DNA from: Mycolicibacterium frederiksbergense
Lineage (GTDB): Bacteria > Actinomycetota > Actinomycetes > Mycobacteriales > Mycobacteriaceae
DNA: 64,000 bases
Assembly: GCF_029893345.1 (NCBI RefSeq)
Contig: NZ_JARXVE010000012.1
Coordinates: forward strand, 62,001-126,000
Reading direction: 5' to 3'
Shown piece by piece: positions 49,415 through 58,309 of this stretch. The notes under the pieces were generated by a model that saw nothing but the letters and a program-made list of their open reading frames with translations, was not told where the DNA came from and did no database searches. The position numbers and the translations under genes are program-made. Position 1 is the stretch's first letter. Each line of letters opens with the position of its first letter.

Positions 49415-50059
49415 CTACTTCTGGGTGACCTTCTTGGCCGGCGCGGCCTTCTTGGCGGCCGGAGCGGTCTTCTTGGCGGCCGGAGCAACCTTCTTCGCGG
49501 CCGGGGCGGTGGCCTTCTTCACCGGCGCCGCAGCCTTCGCGGGAGCCTTCTGCGCCTGCTCGGTGGCCTTCTTGGGCAGCTCGACACCCACCAGCTTGGC
49601 GGCGCGCTCGCCGACCGCGCGGGTCTGGCTGGCCACGGTGCCCAGCGCCTCCTGGGTCAGCTCCACGGCCTGGTCGGTGTATCCCTCGACCCGGTGGGCG
49701 GCTTCCTCGATGGCCGGCTGGTTGCGCAGACGCTCCAGCGCCGCCTCGCCACGCTCGACCAGCTTGTTGTAGGTCGTGGTGGCCTGATCTGCGTAGCCCT
49801 CGGCGGCCTTGCGCAGTTCCTCGGAGGTGAACTTGTCGCGCAGCTCGTCGAACTGGGTCGGCAGGTCCTCCTGCAGCTTGGTCAGCCGAGCGCGGCCTTC
49901 CTCGACGCGGGCTCCGGCGTCGGTGCGGGCGCCCTCGGCGCGCTCACGCAGGCTGGCGACGATCTCGTTGACGGTGGCCAGGGCCAGGTCGGCGGCGCCG
50001 ACGGCGGCCAGCAGCGGGGCCTTGAGATCTTCGATGCTGGGCTGAGTCTTGTCGGTCAT
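49415..50059 (-). CDS. hbhA: Heparin-binding hemagglutinin
   Basis: A 214-residue surface/lipid-associated adhesin. The N-terminal two thirds are a long coiled coil (about 20-150). The C-terminal ~45 residues are Lys/Ala/Pro repeats of the KKxAPAAKK type, which bind heparan sulfate and are methylated in pathogenic species. The last stretch varies between species. It is transcribed downstream of an XRE regulator gene. Confidence 0.94.
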   Translation of the reverse strand: MTDKTQPSIEDLKAPLLAAVGAADLALATVNEIVASLRERAEGARTDAGARVEEGRARLTKLQEDLPTQFDELRDKFTSEELRKAAEGYADQATTTYNKLVERGEAALERLRNQPAIEEAAHRVEGYTDQAVELTQEALGTVASQTRAVGERAAKLVGVELPKKATEQAQKAPAKAAAPVKKATAPAAKKVAPAAKKTAPAAKKAAPAKKVTQK

Positions 50060-50120
50060 GTGAATTCCTTTCTCAGGATGGGCTTTTCGTGCGAGTTCTT
50101 ATCGGGCAGCGGGCGGGGTG

Positions 50121-50516
50121 TCAGTCAGTTGTCGGCTCCTCACCTGCAGCGGCTTCGTTCTGTTGACGAAACGACGTGTAGATGTCGAGCAGCACCTGTT
50201 TCTGCCGCTCGGTGATGCTCACGTCGTTGACAATGGCGTCGCGGACCTCGCTGGGTTCGCTGGGTTCCAAGATCCCGGCGCGCACATAGAGGACTTCCGC
50301 AGACACCCGCAGTGCCTTCGCGATCTGATTGAGCACGTCAGCCGAAGGCTTGCGCAATCCCCGTTCGATCTGGCTCAGGTAGGGATTGCTGACGCCGGCC
50401 TTCTCGGCCAACTGCCGAACCGACACCTGCGCCGCCTCGCGCTGGGCCCGGATGAAGCTTCCGATGTCCTGCGCAGCGTTGGAAACGACCGCCGCGAGAT
50501 TCTCGTCTTGCGCCAT
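50121..50516 (-). CDS. XRE-family transcriptional regulator (Rv0474-like)
   Basis: A 131-residue regulator. The helix-turn-helix lies at about residues 22-75: IGSFIRAQREAAQVSVRQLAEKAGVSNPYLSQIERG, here cited in part as QLAEKAGVSNPYLSQIERG. The C-terminal part is helical and acidic. It lies 61 bp upstream of hbhA in the same direction and may regulate it. Confidence 0.88.
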   Translation of the reverse strand: MAQDENLAAVVSNAAQDIGSFIRAQREAAQVSVRQLAEKAGVSNPYLSQIERGLRKPSADVLNQIAKALRVSAEVLYVRAGILEPSEPSEVRDAIVNDVSITERQKQVLLDIYTSFRQQNEAAAGEEPTTD

Positions 50517-50603
50517 GTCCGCTCCTCGTAGCCGGGTATCCGTTATCGACGAATTTCACGCTACGACGGGGTGCTAACTTTTGCAAGCACTAGTTAGCGC
50601 AGG

Positions 50604-51947
50604 TCAGAAGAGTAGTTGCGCTATCGAATAGATGACCAGTCCGGCCAGCGACCCCACCACGGTGCCGTTGATCCGGATGAATTGCAGGTCACGGCCCACA
50701 TGGAGCTCGATTCGGCGGCTCGCCTCGTCGGCATCCCAGCGTTCGATCGTCTCGGTGATTATTGCTGTGATCTCCGTCCCATACTCCGCGACCAGGTGTT
50801 TCGCCGCCCGGATGATCCAGCTGTCGACCTTGTCGCGGAGCTCGGCGTCGTCACGCATGGACTCGCCGATGCGCATCACCGAGTCGGCGATCCGGGTCCG
50901 CAACGCCGAGGACGGATCGTCCACCGACTCCAAGATGATTCGCTTGGCGGCCGTCCACGCGGTCTCGGCGGCCCGGGCCACCTCGTCGCGGCTCATGATC
51001 TGTTCCTTGACGTTCTCGGCGCGCTGGATCGTCGCCTCGTCATGCTGTAGGTCATCGGCGAACTCGAACAGGAACCGGGTGGCCGAGCGCCGCAGCTCGT
51101 GATCGGGGTTGCGGCGCACCTTGTCGGTGAAGTCCATCAGCTCGCGGTGGATCCGATCCCCGACCAGATGGTCCACCCAACGCGGCGACCAGGTCGGTGA
51201 ATCACGCTCGATCACCCGCTCGATGACCTCACCGGCATTGAGCGACCACTGGAAGGCCCGGTCACACAACAACTGGATCAGCGCCTCCTGCCGCCCCTCC
51301 TGCAGCAACGTCGACAGCACCCGGCCGATCGGCGGGCCCCACTTCGGCTCAGCAATGCGCTTGACGATCATCCGGTCCAACACGTGCTGGACATCCTCGT
51401 CGCGCAGCATCTCCACGCCGACCCGCAATATGTTGGACGTCTCGGCGGCCACCCGCTCGGCGTGCGTGCGATCCGAGAGCCACTTGCCGAGCCGGCCGGC
51501 AACCTGGGCGTCGTGCAACTTGGTGGCGATCACCTCGGGAGACATGAAGTTCTCCCGGACGAAGGCACCCAGACCCTCCCCCAACTGGTCTTTCTTGCGC
51601 TTGATGATGGCCGTGTGCGGGATGGGCAGACCGAGGGGGTACTTGAACAGCGCGGTGACGGCAAACCAATCGGCCAGCGCACCGACCATTCCGGCCTCGG
51701 CCGCTGCCCGCACATAGCCAATCCAGGGCGCCGCTCCCCCGGCGGCCGCGCCGCGGGACTGCGCCCAGGTGCAGAGCAGGAAGACGATGGTGGCGCCGAT
51801 CAGGAAACCCAGCGCCACCAGCTTCATCCGCCGCAAACCCCGACGACGTTCGGCGTCAGCGGCACTGTCCGCGCCGGCCAGCGTCTCGGCAAAACTCCGC
51901 CGCGGACCGGGCAGGGCGCGAACTCCGACATCAGATCGATGTGCCAC
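50604..51947 (-). CDS. DUF445 membrane protein (Rv0473-like)
   Basis: A 447-residue protein. A transmembrane segment lies near residues 42-65. The DUF445 signature follows: GMVGALADWFAVTALFKYPLG and IPHTAIIKRKKDQLGEGLG. A long, charged helical region and a final hydrophobic C-terminal helix (NGTVVGSLAGLVIYSIAQLLF) complete it. Function not established; the topology is of the YheB type. Confidence 0.87.
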   Translation of the reverse strand: MAHRSDVGVRALPGPRRSFAETLAGADSAADAERRRGLRRMKLVALGFLIGATIVFLLCTWAQSRGAAAGGAAPWIGYVRAAAEAGMVGALADWFAVTALFKYPLGLPIPHTAIIKRKKDQLGEGLGAFVRENFMSPEVIATKLHDAQVAGRLGKWLSDRTHAERVAAETSNILRVGVEMLRDEDVQHVLDRMIVKRIAEPKWGPPIGRVLSTLLQEGRQEALIQLLCDRAFQWSLNAGEVIERVIERDSPTWSPRWVDHLVGDRIHRELMDFTDKVRRNPDHELRRSATRFLFEFADDLQHDEATIQRAENVKEQIMSRDEVARAAETAWTAAKRIILESVDDPSSALRTRIADSVMRIGESMRDDAELRDKVDSWIIRAAKHLVAEYGTEITAIITETIERWDADEASRRIELHVGRDLQFIRINGTVVGSLAGLVIYSIAQLLF

Positions 51948-52062
51948 GTGTCCATCATCCGCTATCGCCGCGATTACTGGACCGAGCCTTGAACGCCTTG
52001 GACCGATATTCGCAGATTCGCCGTAGTATCAAGTGGAACTAGGGAATGGGACTACCGCGACT

Positions 52063-52767
52063 GTGGCACAGCAGACTCCGCCGGTGACGGTGAAGACCGA
52101 TGGACGTAAGCGCCGCTGGCACCAACACAAGGTGGAGCGGCGCAATGAGCTGGTCGACGGCACCCTTGAAGCTATTCGGCACCGGGGCAGCAATGTCAGC
52201 ATGGACGAGATCGCGGCCGATATCGGCGTCTCCAAGACGGTGCTGTACCGCTACTTCGTCGACAAGAACGATCTCACCACCGCGGTGATGATGCGCTTCG
52301 CGCAGACCACGCTGATCCCGAACATGGCTGCAGCATTGACGTCGAACCTCGACGGATTCGACCTTACCCGCGAGATCATCAAGGTCTACGTGGAGACCGT
52401 GGCGGCCGAACCCGAACCGTATCGCTTTGTGATGGCGAACAATTCGGCGAGCAAGAGCAAGGCCGTCGCCGATTCCGAGCAGATCATCGCGCGCATGCTG
52501 GCCGTCATGCTGCGCCGCCGGATGGCCGAGGCCGGCATGGACACCCAAGGCGCCGAGGCCTGGGCATTTCACACCGTCGGCGGCGTGCAGTTGGCCACCC
52601 ACTCGTGGATGTCGAACCCGCGGATGAGCGCCGATGAGCTGATCGACTACCTGACCATGCTGTCCTGGAATGCGCTGTGCGGCATCGTCGAGGTCGGTGG
52701 CTCCTTGGAGAAGTTCAACTCGCTGCCGCATCCGTCCCCGGTTTTGCCCCCGCAGCTGCTTGACTGA
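52063..52767 (+). CDS. madR: TetR-family regulator MadR (mycolic acid desaturase regulator)
   Basis: A 234-residue TetR protein. The DNA-binding domain lies near residues 25-70: VSMDEIAADIGVSKTVLYRYFVDK. A C-terminal ligand domain follows. It corresponds to Rv0472c, a regulator of the desA1/desA2 desaturases that senses acyl-CoA. The GTG at 52063 was selected because it gives the 234-residue length I recall for the M. tuberculosis protein; another GTG 30 bases upstream is possible. No des genes lie in this window. Confidence 0.85.
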   Translation: MAQQTPPVTVKTDGRKRRWHQHKVERRNELVDGTLEAIRHRGSNVSMDEIAADIGVSKTVLYRYFVDKNDLTTAVMMRFAQTTLIPNMAAALTSNLDGFDLTREIIKVYVETVAAEPEPYRFVMANNSASKSKAVADSEQIIARMLAVMLRRRMAEAGMDTQGAEAWAFHTVGGVQLATHSWMSNPRMSADELIDYLTMLSWNALCGIVEVGGSLEKFNSLPHPSPVLPPQLLD

Positions 52768-52771
52768 GCTG

Positions 52772-53638
52772 GTGACCGACAACGACTTGCCCGCCCTGTG
52801 GACCCATGAGCCACATCAGCAATTGGCTTTCCGACGGGGCGACAAGGTCGCGCGCATCGACCCCAACAGCACTCCCGGATTCCGCGGGAACAAGACCGAT
52901 GCGCCCACCCTGCAGACCGAACGAAACATGCGGCTGGCTGAGCTGCAGGAGATGCTCTACGCGCGCTGCAAGGCCGGTGACGACAACCGCTCGGTGCTGC
53001 TGATACTGCAGGGCATGGACACCGCCGGCAAGGGCGGGATCGTCAAACATGTTGTGGGAGCAGCGAATCCGCAGGGCATCCGGTATACCAGCTTCGGTAA
53101 GCCGACCGAGGAGGAGCGGGCCCACCACTACCTGTGGCGGATTCGCAACGCCTTGCCGCCGGCCGGGCACATCGGGGTGTTTGACCGATCGCACTACGAG
53201 GATGTACTGATCGTCCGGGTGCACAACCTGGTGCCACCGGATGTCTGGGGCGCCCGCTACGACGAGATCAACGCATTCGAACGCGAGTTGGTCGATGCCG
53301 GCACCACGCTGGTGAAGGTGGCCATGTTCGTCTCACTCGCCGAGCAGAAGGCACGGCTTTCCGAGCGGCTGCAGCGGCCCGACAAGTACTGGAAGTACAA
53401 CCCGGCCGATATCGACGAGCGCAAGCTGTGGCCCAAGTACCAGGAGGCCTATCAGGTCATGCTGGACCGGACCTCCACCGACTTCGCACCGTGGCACATC
53501 GTGCCGTGCGACAAGAAGTGGTACAGCCGACTGGCCATCACCGAGTTGCTCATCGAGGCGCTCAAGGGCCTCAATATGTCCTGGCCACCGCCGGACTTCG
53601 ACGTCGAAGCAGAAAAGAAGCGGCTGGCCTCCGTTTGA
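52772..53638 (+). CDS. Polyphosphate kinase 2-family protein
   Basis: A 288-residue PPK2 enzyme. The Walker A is LQGMDTAGKGG and the Walker B region DRSHYEDVL. RLQRPDKYWKYNPADIDER and WHIVPCDKKWYSR are further family motifs. Such proteins phosphorylate nucleotides using polyphosphate. GTG start five bases after the madR stop; an in-frame TTG at 52760 overlapping madR is an alternative. In the same window ppx1 degrades polyphosphate. Confidence 0.88.
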   Translation: MTDNDLPALWTHEPHQQLAFRRGDKVARIDPNSTPGFRGNKTDAPTLQTERNMRLAELQEMLYARCKAGDDNRSVLLILQGMDTAGKGGIVKHVVGAANPQGIRYTSFGKPTEEERAHHYLWRIRNALPPAGHIGVFDRSHYEDVLIVRVHNLVPPDVWGARYDEINAFERELVDAGTTLVKVAMFVSLAEQKARLSERLQRPDKYWKYNPADIDERKLWPKYQEAYQVMLDRTSTDFAPWHIVPCDKKWYSRLAITELLIEALKGLNMSWPPPDFDVEAEKKRLASV

Positions 53639-53643
53639 CTCTC

Positions 53644-53697
53644 TGCGCCGACACTACGGTTTATGACGGATTTCGCCGCAATTTCGTCATAAACCGT
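53644..53697 (+). repeat. Palindromic element, left of the DUF559-type gene
   Basis: Perfect 13-base arms ACGGTTTATGACG (53656-53668) and CGTCATAAACCGT (53685-53697) form a hairpin. The sequence is closely related to the reverse complement of the element at 54588-54657; over a 33-base stretch only two differences are seen. Confidence 0.75.
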
Positions 53698-53749
53698 CGC
53701 CTCGACGGGCGCGGGAACCGGCTGTCCGCACCCCACGTCCAATATCGGT

Positions 53750-54661
53750 GTGGGGGAGATCATCGTGGGCAGCGAGGCGATGGCGGGTGGGTTGGTCACC
53801 CGCCAGATGTTGCGGTCCAAATACGTCATGGTGCACCAGAATGTCTATGCGCCAACGGGTTTGCTGCTCACCGCGCGCGATCGGGCGACCGCGGCGTGGC
53901 TGTGGTCCAGACGCGCGGCAACTCTGTCCGGGTACTCCGCGGCGGCAGTGCTGGGCAGCAAGTGGCTCCCCGACGATGCGCCGGCTGAGCTGGCCCGCAT
54001 CCGCCAGCCCGCACCGCCCGGGATCCTGATCCACACCGGCGTAATCGCCGACGACGAGCTTCACGTCGTCGGCGATATGACCTGCACCAGCGTCGCCCGC
54101 ACCTGCTACGACATAGGGAGACGCCAACCGCTCGACACCGCGATCATCCGGATCGATGCGCTGCTCAACAGCACCCGCGGGACCGTCGCCGATGTCATGA
54201 CCATCACCGACCGCTATCCAGGCGCCCGCGGTATCCGTCGACTACGCAGAGCGCTCGACCTTGCCGACGCGGGAGCCGAATCCCCGCAGGAGACGCGACT
54301 GCGGCTCGTACTCGTCCGCGGCGGGCTCCCCTGGCCCGTCACGCAGATACCGGTTGCCGACGAGTGGGGCCGGGTGCGGCGGCGGATCGACATGGGGTGG
54401 CCGGAGTGGATGGTGGGCGTGGAATATGACGGTGACCAGCATTGGAGCAGCCCGGAGATCCACGAAAGCGATATCGAACGCCTGGAGTTTCTCGCCGCAC
54501 GTGGTTGGACGATCGTGCGGGTCAGCGCCCGTCAACTGCGGTACCGGCAACAGGAGATTGTCACTCGCGCCAACCACGCCCTAAACACTCACGCCGAAAC
54601 TACGGGTTGTGACAGATTCCAGGCGAAATCCGTCAGAAACCGTAGTTTCGGCGTGAGGTGA
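53750..54661 (+). CDS. DUF559-type endonuclease-like protein with N-terminal AbiEi-like part
   Basis: A 303-residue protein of a type found in many paralogous copies in mycobacteria. The N-terminal half (1-170) resembles the AbiEi-type winged helix and antitoxin-like region. The C-terminal half has a VSR-like nuclease core, with VGVEYDGDQHW near residue 225 and FLAARGWTIVRVSARQL. No partner toxin gene is evident. The last ~25 codons are encoded inside a palindromic repeat. GTG start. Confidence 0.72.
   Translation: MGEIIVGSEAMAGGLVTRQMLRSKYVMVHQNVYAPTGLLLTARDRATAAWLWSRRAATLSGYSAAAVLGSKWLPDDAPAELARIRQPAPPGILIHTGVIADDELHVVGDMTCTSVARTCYDIGRRQPLDTAIIRIDALLNSTRGTVADVMTITDRYPGARGIRRLRRALDLADAGAESPQETRLRLVLVRGGLPWPVTQIPVADEWGRVRRRIDMGWPEWMVGVEYDGDQHWSSPEIHESDIERLEFLAARGWTIVRVSARQLRYRQQEIVTRANHALNTHAETTGCDRFQAKSVRNRSFGVR
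54588..54657 (-). repeat. Palindromic element, inside the 3' end of the DUF559-type gene
   Basis: Perfect 18-base arms, CTCACGCCGAAACTACGG (54588-54605) and CCGTAGTTTCGGCGTGAG (54640-54657). It is the inverted counterpart of the element at 53644-53697. It lies between the end of the DUF559-type gene and the convergent umaA gene and could also terminate transcription. Confidence 0.8.
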
Positions 54662-54671
54662 AAAAGCGAAA

Positions 54672-55547
54672 CTACTTGACCAGGGTGAACTGGCCGATGT
54701 TGGTGATGCCGCGACGGAAGAAGTCGGCGCAACCGGTCAGGTACTTCATGTACCGGTCGTAGACCTCCTGGCCCTGCATGGCGATGGCCTGATCCTTGGC
54801 CGCCTCCAGGTTGGCCGCCCACATGTCCAGCGTCCGCGCGTAGTGCGGGCGCAGCAGGTGGGTGCGCTCCAGCTTGAAGCCCGAGCCTTCGGCCAGCTTC
54901 TCGATGTCCTCGACCGCAGGCAGCTGCCCACCGGGGAAGATCTCCTCGCCGATGAACTTCATGAACTTCAGGTCACTGATCGTCAGCTTGATGCCGTTCT
55001 CACGGAAGAACTGCTGGGTGTGGGCCAGGATCGTGTGCAGCAGCATCCGGCCGCCGTTCTCCGGCAGGATGCTGTAGGCCCGCTCGAAGAACACCGGGTA
55101 GCGCTCCTGCTTGAAGGCTTCGAACGCACCGATCGACACGATGCGGTCGACCGGCTCGTTGAACTCTTCCCAGCCCTGCAGCCGGATCTCGACGTTGCGG
55201 TTGGTGTCGATCTTGGCCAGCCGCTCACGGGCATAATCCGACTGCGCCTTGCTCAGCGTGATGCCGATGACGTTGACGTCGAACTTGGTGACGGCCCGCT
55301 CCAGCGCGCCACCCCAGCCGCAGCCGACGTCGAGCAGGGTCATGCCCGGCTGGAGGTCGAGCTTGCCGAGTGCCAGGTCGAACTTGGCGTTCTGCGACTC
55401 CTCGAGGTTCATGTCCTCGCGCTCGTAGTAACCACAGGTGTAACCCATGGTGGGCCCCAGGAACAGGGCGAAGAAGTCATTCGAGATGTCGTAGATGGAC
55501 TGCGACTCCTCGAAATATGGCGCCAGTTCGGACTCGGCTTGTGACAT
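54672..55547 (-). CDS. umaA: Mycolic acid methyltransferase-family protein UmaA
   Basis: A 291-residue SAM-dependent methyltransferase of the cyclopropane/mycolic acid synthase family. SAM motif I is LLDVGCGWGGALERAV. RLQGWEEFNEPVDRIVSIGAFEAF matches UmaA and not PcaA, which has His after the Glu. FMKFIGEEIFPGGQLP is also present. The ATG at 55547 (MSQAESEL) is preceded by AAAGGG. It is followed upstream by fadB2, as in M. tuberculosis; no pcaA is present next to it. Confidence 0.9.
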   Translation of the reverse strand: MSQAESELAPYFEESQSIYDISNDFFALFLGPTMGYTCGYYEREDMNLEESQNAKFDLALGKLDLQPGMTLLDVGCGWGGALERAVTKFDVNVIGITLSKAQSDYARERLAKIDTNRNVEIRLQGWEEFNEPVDRIVSIGAFEAFKQERYPVFFERAYSILPENGGRMLLHTILAHTQQFFRENGIKLTISDLKFMKFIGEEIFPGGQLPAVEDIEKLAEGSGFKLERTHLLRPHYARTLDMWAANLEAAKDQAIAMQGQEVYDRYMKYLTGCADFFRRGITNIGQFTLVK

Positions 55548-55697
55548 GCGACAAATAACCCTTTGCGTTTTACTGCTGCTGACGACCAACGGTTTCGGGG
55601 CCGACGCGTGTTCACACGCAGACTCTTGGAGCGAGCCAGCAGGCCCTACAATGGGTAGAGTAGCTAAGTCAAGCTCCAAGTGCCAGCGCGGGTGGAG

Positions 55698-56558
55698 TCA
55701 GTACTTATAGAAGCCTTGGCCCGATTTTTTGCCAAGCTGGCCGGCCTCAACCATCCGCAACAACAGCGGCGGCGCCGCGTACAAAGGCTCCTTGAACTCG
55801 TCAAACATCTTGTCGGCGATGAGCTTTAGGGTGTCCAAACCGACAAGGTCGGACAACCGCAACGGCCCCATCGGGTGCGACAGTCCCGCCACCACAGCTT
55901 TGTCGACATCGTCAATCGTGGCAAACCCACCTTCGACCATCCGAATCGCCGCCAACAGGTACGGAACCAGCAACGCGTTGACCACGAAACCGGACCGGTC
56001 AGCACAACGGACGACCTGCTTGCCGAGGACCTTGCTGGCGAACTCCTCGACCCGTGCACACGCGGCATCGGAGGTCACCAGGGTGCCGACCAATTCGACC
56101 AGTGGCAACACCGGAACCGGGTTGAAGAAGTGCAGTCCCAGCACCCTGGAAGGATTCTGGGTAGCTGCCGCGAGCTTCATGATCGGGATGCTGGAGGTGT
56201 TCGAGGCCAGCACCGCGTCAGGGTCGGTGATCACGCGGTCCAGGTCGGCGAAGATCTTCGCCTTGACGTCCTCGTCCTCGATGACAGCCTCGATGACCAG
56301 CTGACGATCGGCCAGGTCGGCCAGGGTCGTGGTGAACTTGAGCCTGGCCAGCGCGGCGTCTTTCTCCCGGTCGGTGACCTTGCCCGAGCTGACCGCGCGC
56401 TCGAGCGACTTGGTGACGCGGGCGCGTCCCGCGGTGACCAGTGCATCGGTGGTCTCGAAGACCAGCACGTCCACGCCGGCCCGCGCTGAGACCTCTGCGA
56501 TACCCGCGCCCATCTGGCCGGCGCCGATCACACCTACTCGTTCAATTTGATTGCTCAC
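55698..56558 (-). CDS. fadB2: 3-hydroxybutyryl-CoA dehydrogenase
   Basis: A 286-residue dehydrogenase. The NAD-binding motif RVGVIGAGQMGAGIAEVSA is at the N-terminus. LASNTSSIPIMKLAAAT, LGLHFFNPVPVLPLVELV and the catalytic His-Glu dyad follow. The C-terminal dimer domain has LSHPMGPLRLSDLVGLD. Acts in beta-oxidation or butyrate metabolism. It lies 183 bp downstream of icl. Confidence 0.95.
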   Translation of the reverse strand: MSNQIERVGVIGAGQMGAGIAEVSARAGVDVLVFETTDALVTAGRARVTKSLERAVSSGKVTDREKDAALARLKFTTTLADLADRQLVIEAVIEDEDVKAKIFADLDRVITDPDAVLASNTSSIPIMKLAAATQNPSRVLGLHFFNPVPVLPLVELVGTLVTSDAACARVEEFASKVLGKQVVRCADRSGFVVNALLVPYLLAAIRMVEGGFATIDDVDKAVVAGLSHPMGPLRLSDLVGLDTLKLIADKMFDEFKEPLYAAPPLLLRMVEAGQLGKKSGQGFYKY

Positions 56559-56741
56559 TACTTCACTTTCGTCTCAATGCCCGAACAACGCGACAGGCCC
56601 CGCCCAAGATTTCTGAGCGGGGCCTGCGCTGTCAAGAACTCCTCGGCGCGAGCAGTCCCCCGCAAGCGGGAGGTGCCCCCACCACAATCGCGTTATCGCG
56701 ACCTCGCACGTGCGATTCTGCGACTGCTCGGCGTCAGTGAC

Positions 56742-58028
56742 TTAGTGGAACTGGCCCTCTTCGGTCGAACCGGCCAGCGCGGTGGTCGAGCTGGTCGGGT
56801 CAACCGTGGTGGCGATCCGGTCGAAGTAACCGGCGCCCACCTCACGCTGGTGCTTGGTGGCGGTGTAACCGCGCTCCTCGGCGGCGAACTCGCGCTCCTG
56901 CAGCTCGACGTAGGCCTTCATCTGCTCGCGGGCGTAGCCGTAGGCCAGGTCGAACATCGAGTAGTTGAGGGCGTGGAAGCCGGCCAGCGTGATGAACTGG
57001 AACTTGAAGCCCATCGCGCCCAGCTCGCGCTGGAACTTGGCGATGGTGTCGTCGTCCAGGTGCTGCTTCCAGTTGAACGACGGCGAGCAGTTGTAGGCCA
57101 GCATCTGGTCCGGGAACTCGCTCTTGACGCCCTCGGCGAACTTCTTGGCCAGCGCCAGGTCCGGGGTGCCGGTCTCCATCCAGATCAGGTCGGAGTACGG
57201 CGCGTAGGCCTTGGCGCGGGCGATGCAGGGCTCGAGGCCGTTCTTGATCCGGTAGAAGCCCTCGGCGGTGCGCTCACCGGTGATGAACGGACGGTCGCGC
57301 TCGTCGACATCGGAGGTGATCAGGGTGGCGGCCTCGGCGTCGGTACGCGCGATGACCACGGTCGGGACGTCGGCGACGTCGGCCGCGAGGCGGGCCGAGG
57401 TCAGGGTGCGGATGTGCTGCTGGGTCGGGATCAGCACCTTGCCACCGAGGTGGCCACACTTCTTCTCCGAGGCCAGCTGGTCTTCCCAGTGCGAACCGGC
57501 GACACCGGCGGCGATCATGGCCTTCTGCAGCTCGTAGACGTTCAGGGCGCCACCGAAGCCGGCCTCACCGTCGGCGACGATCGGGGCGAGCCAGTTCTCC
57601 ACCGAGGTGTCACCCTCGACCTTGGCGATCTCGTCTGCGCGCAGCAGCGCGTTGTTGATCCGGCGCACCACCTGCGGCACCGAGTTGGCCGGGTACAGGC
57701 TCTGGTCGGGGTAGGTGTGGCCGGACAGGTTGGCGTCGCCGGCGACCTGCCAACCGGACAGGTAGATGGCCTTCAGGCCGGCACGGACCTGCTGCACGGC
57801 CATGTTGCCGGTCAGCGCGCCCAGGGCGTTGACGAAGTCCATGTCGTGCAGCTGCTCCCAGAGCACCTCGGCGCCGCGGCGGGCCAGGGTGGCCTCCTCG
57901 ACGACAGAGCCCTGCAGGGCCACCACGTCAGCCGGGGTGTAGGTACGGGTGATGCCCTTCCAGCGGGGGTTGTGATCCCAATCGTGCTGGATCTGCTCCG
58001 GTGACTTGGGGGTGCCGACGGTCGACAT
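56742..58028 (-). CDS. icl: Isocitrate lyase
   Basis: A 428-residue glyoxylate-shunt enzyme (also methylisocitrate lyase in M. tuberculosis). The catalytic KKCGHLGGKVLIP motif contains the active-site Cys. VADGEAGFGGALNVYELQKAM binds the metal. It supports growth on acetate and fatty acids together with FadB2 and the thioesterase nearby. Upstream DNA carries candidate RamB sites. Confidence 0.97.
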   Translation of the reverse strand: MSTVGTPKSPEQIQHDWDHNPRWKGITRTYTPADVVALQGSVVEEATLARRGAEVLWEQLHDMDFVNALGALTGNMAVQQVRAGLKAIYLSGWQVAGDANLSGHTYPDQSLYPANSVPQVVRRINNALLRADEIAKVEGDTSVENWLAPIVADGEAGFGGALNVYELQKAMIAAGVAGSHWEDQLASEKKCGHLGGKVLIPTQQHIRTLTSARLAADVADVPTVVIARTDAEAATLITSDVDERDRPFITGERTAEGFYRIKNGLEPCIARAKAYAPYSDLIWMETGTPDLALAKKFAEGVKSEFPDQMLAYNCSPSFNWKQHLDDDTIAKFQRELGAMGFKFQFITLAGFHALNYSMFDLAYGYAREQMKAYVELQEREFAAEERGYTATKHQREVGAGYFDRIATTVDPTSSTTALAGSTEEGQFH

Positions 58029-58176
58029 AGGACTGCTCCTTCGGTTTGTTTCAGTCGCCTCGTGTCGCCGCCACCGCGTCGTTCGGCTTATCGCTTGTTA
58101 ACGCCGCAGCGGCTTCACTGAAGTGCTAACCAGACGATGTCATAGCCCATATCCGCAGGTCCACCCGTTTCAATTG

Positions 58177-58222
58177 CCAACTTTCGCCAAAGCGCTTAGT
58201 TAACTTGCGAAGGTTGCAAAGA
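58177..58222. promoter_or_regulatory. Candidate RamB sites upstream of icl
   Basis: CCAACTTTCGCCAAA (58177-58191), TAACTTGCGAA (58201-58211) and GGTTGCAAAG (58212-58221) resemble the AACTTTGCAAA-type sites bound by RamB in relatives. They lie about 150-190 bp before the icl start, in the 281-bp gap between icl and the thioesterase gene. Nothing else is evident in that gap. Assigned by eye. Confidence 0.45.
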
Positions 58223-58309
58223 AATATGATGGCTGTACCGGTTCAGAAGCTACCGACAAGTAACGCAAAGGCGCAGGTCAGTACGCTCGTACTGTTAAAC
58301 CGGGAGGGG

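Noticed and set aside
56547..58004. 485-codon forward open frame opposite isocitrate lyase
   Set aside because: Antisense shadow of a highly conserved gene with strong codon bias; no domain.
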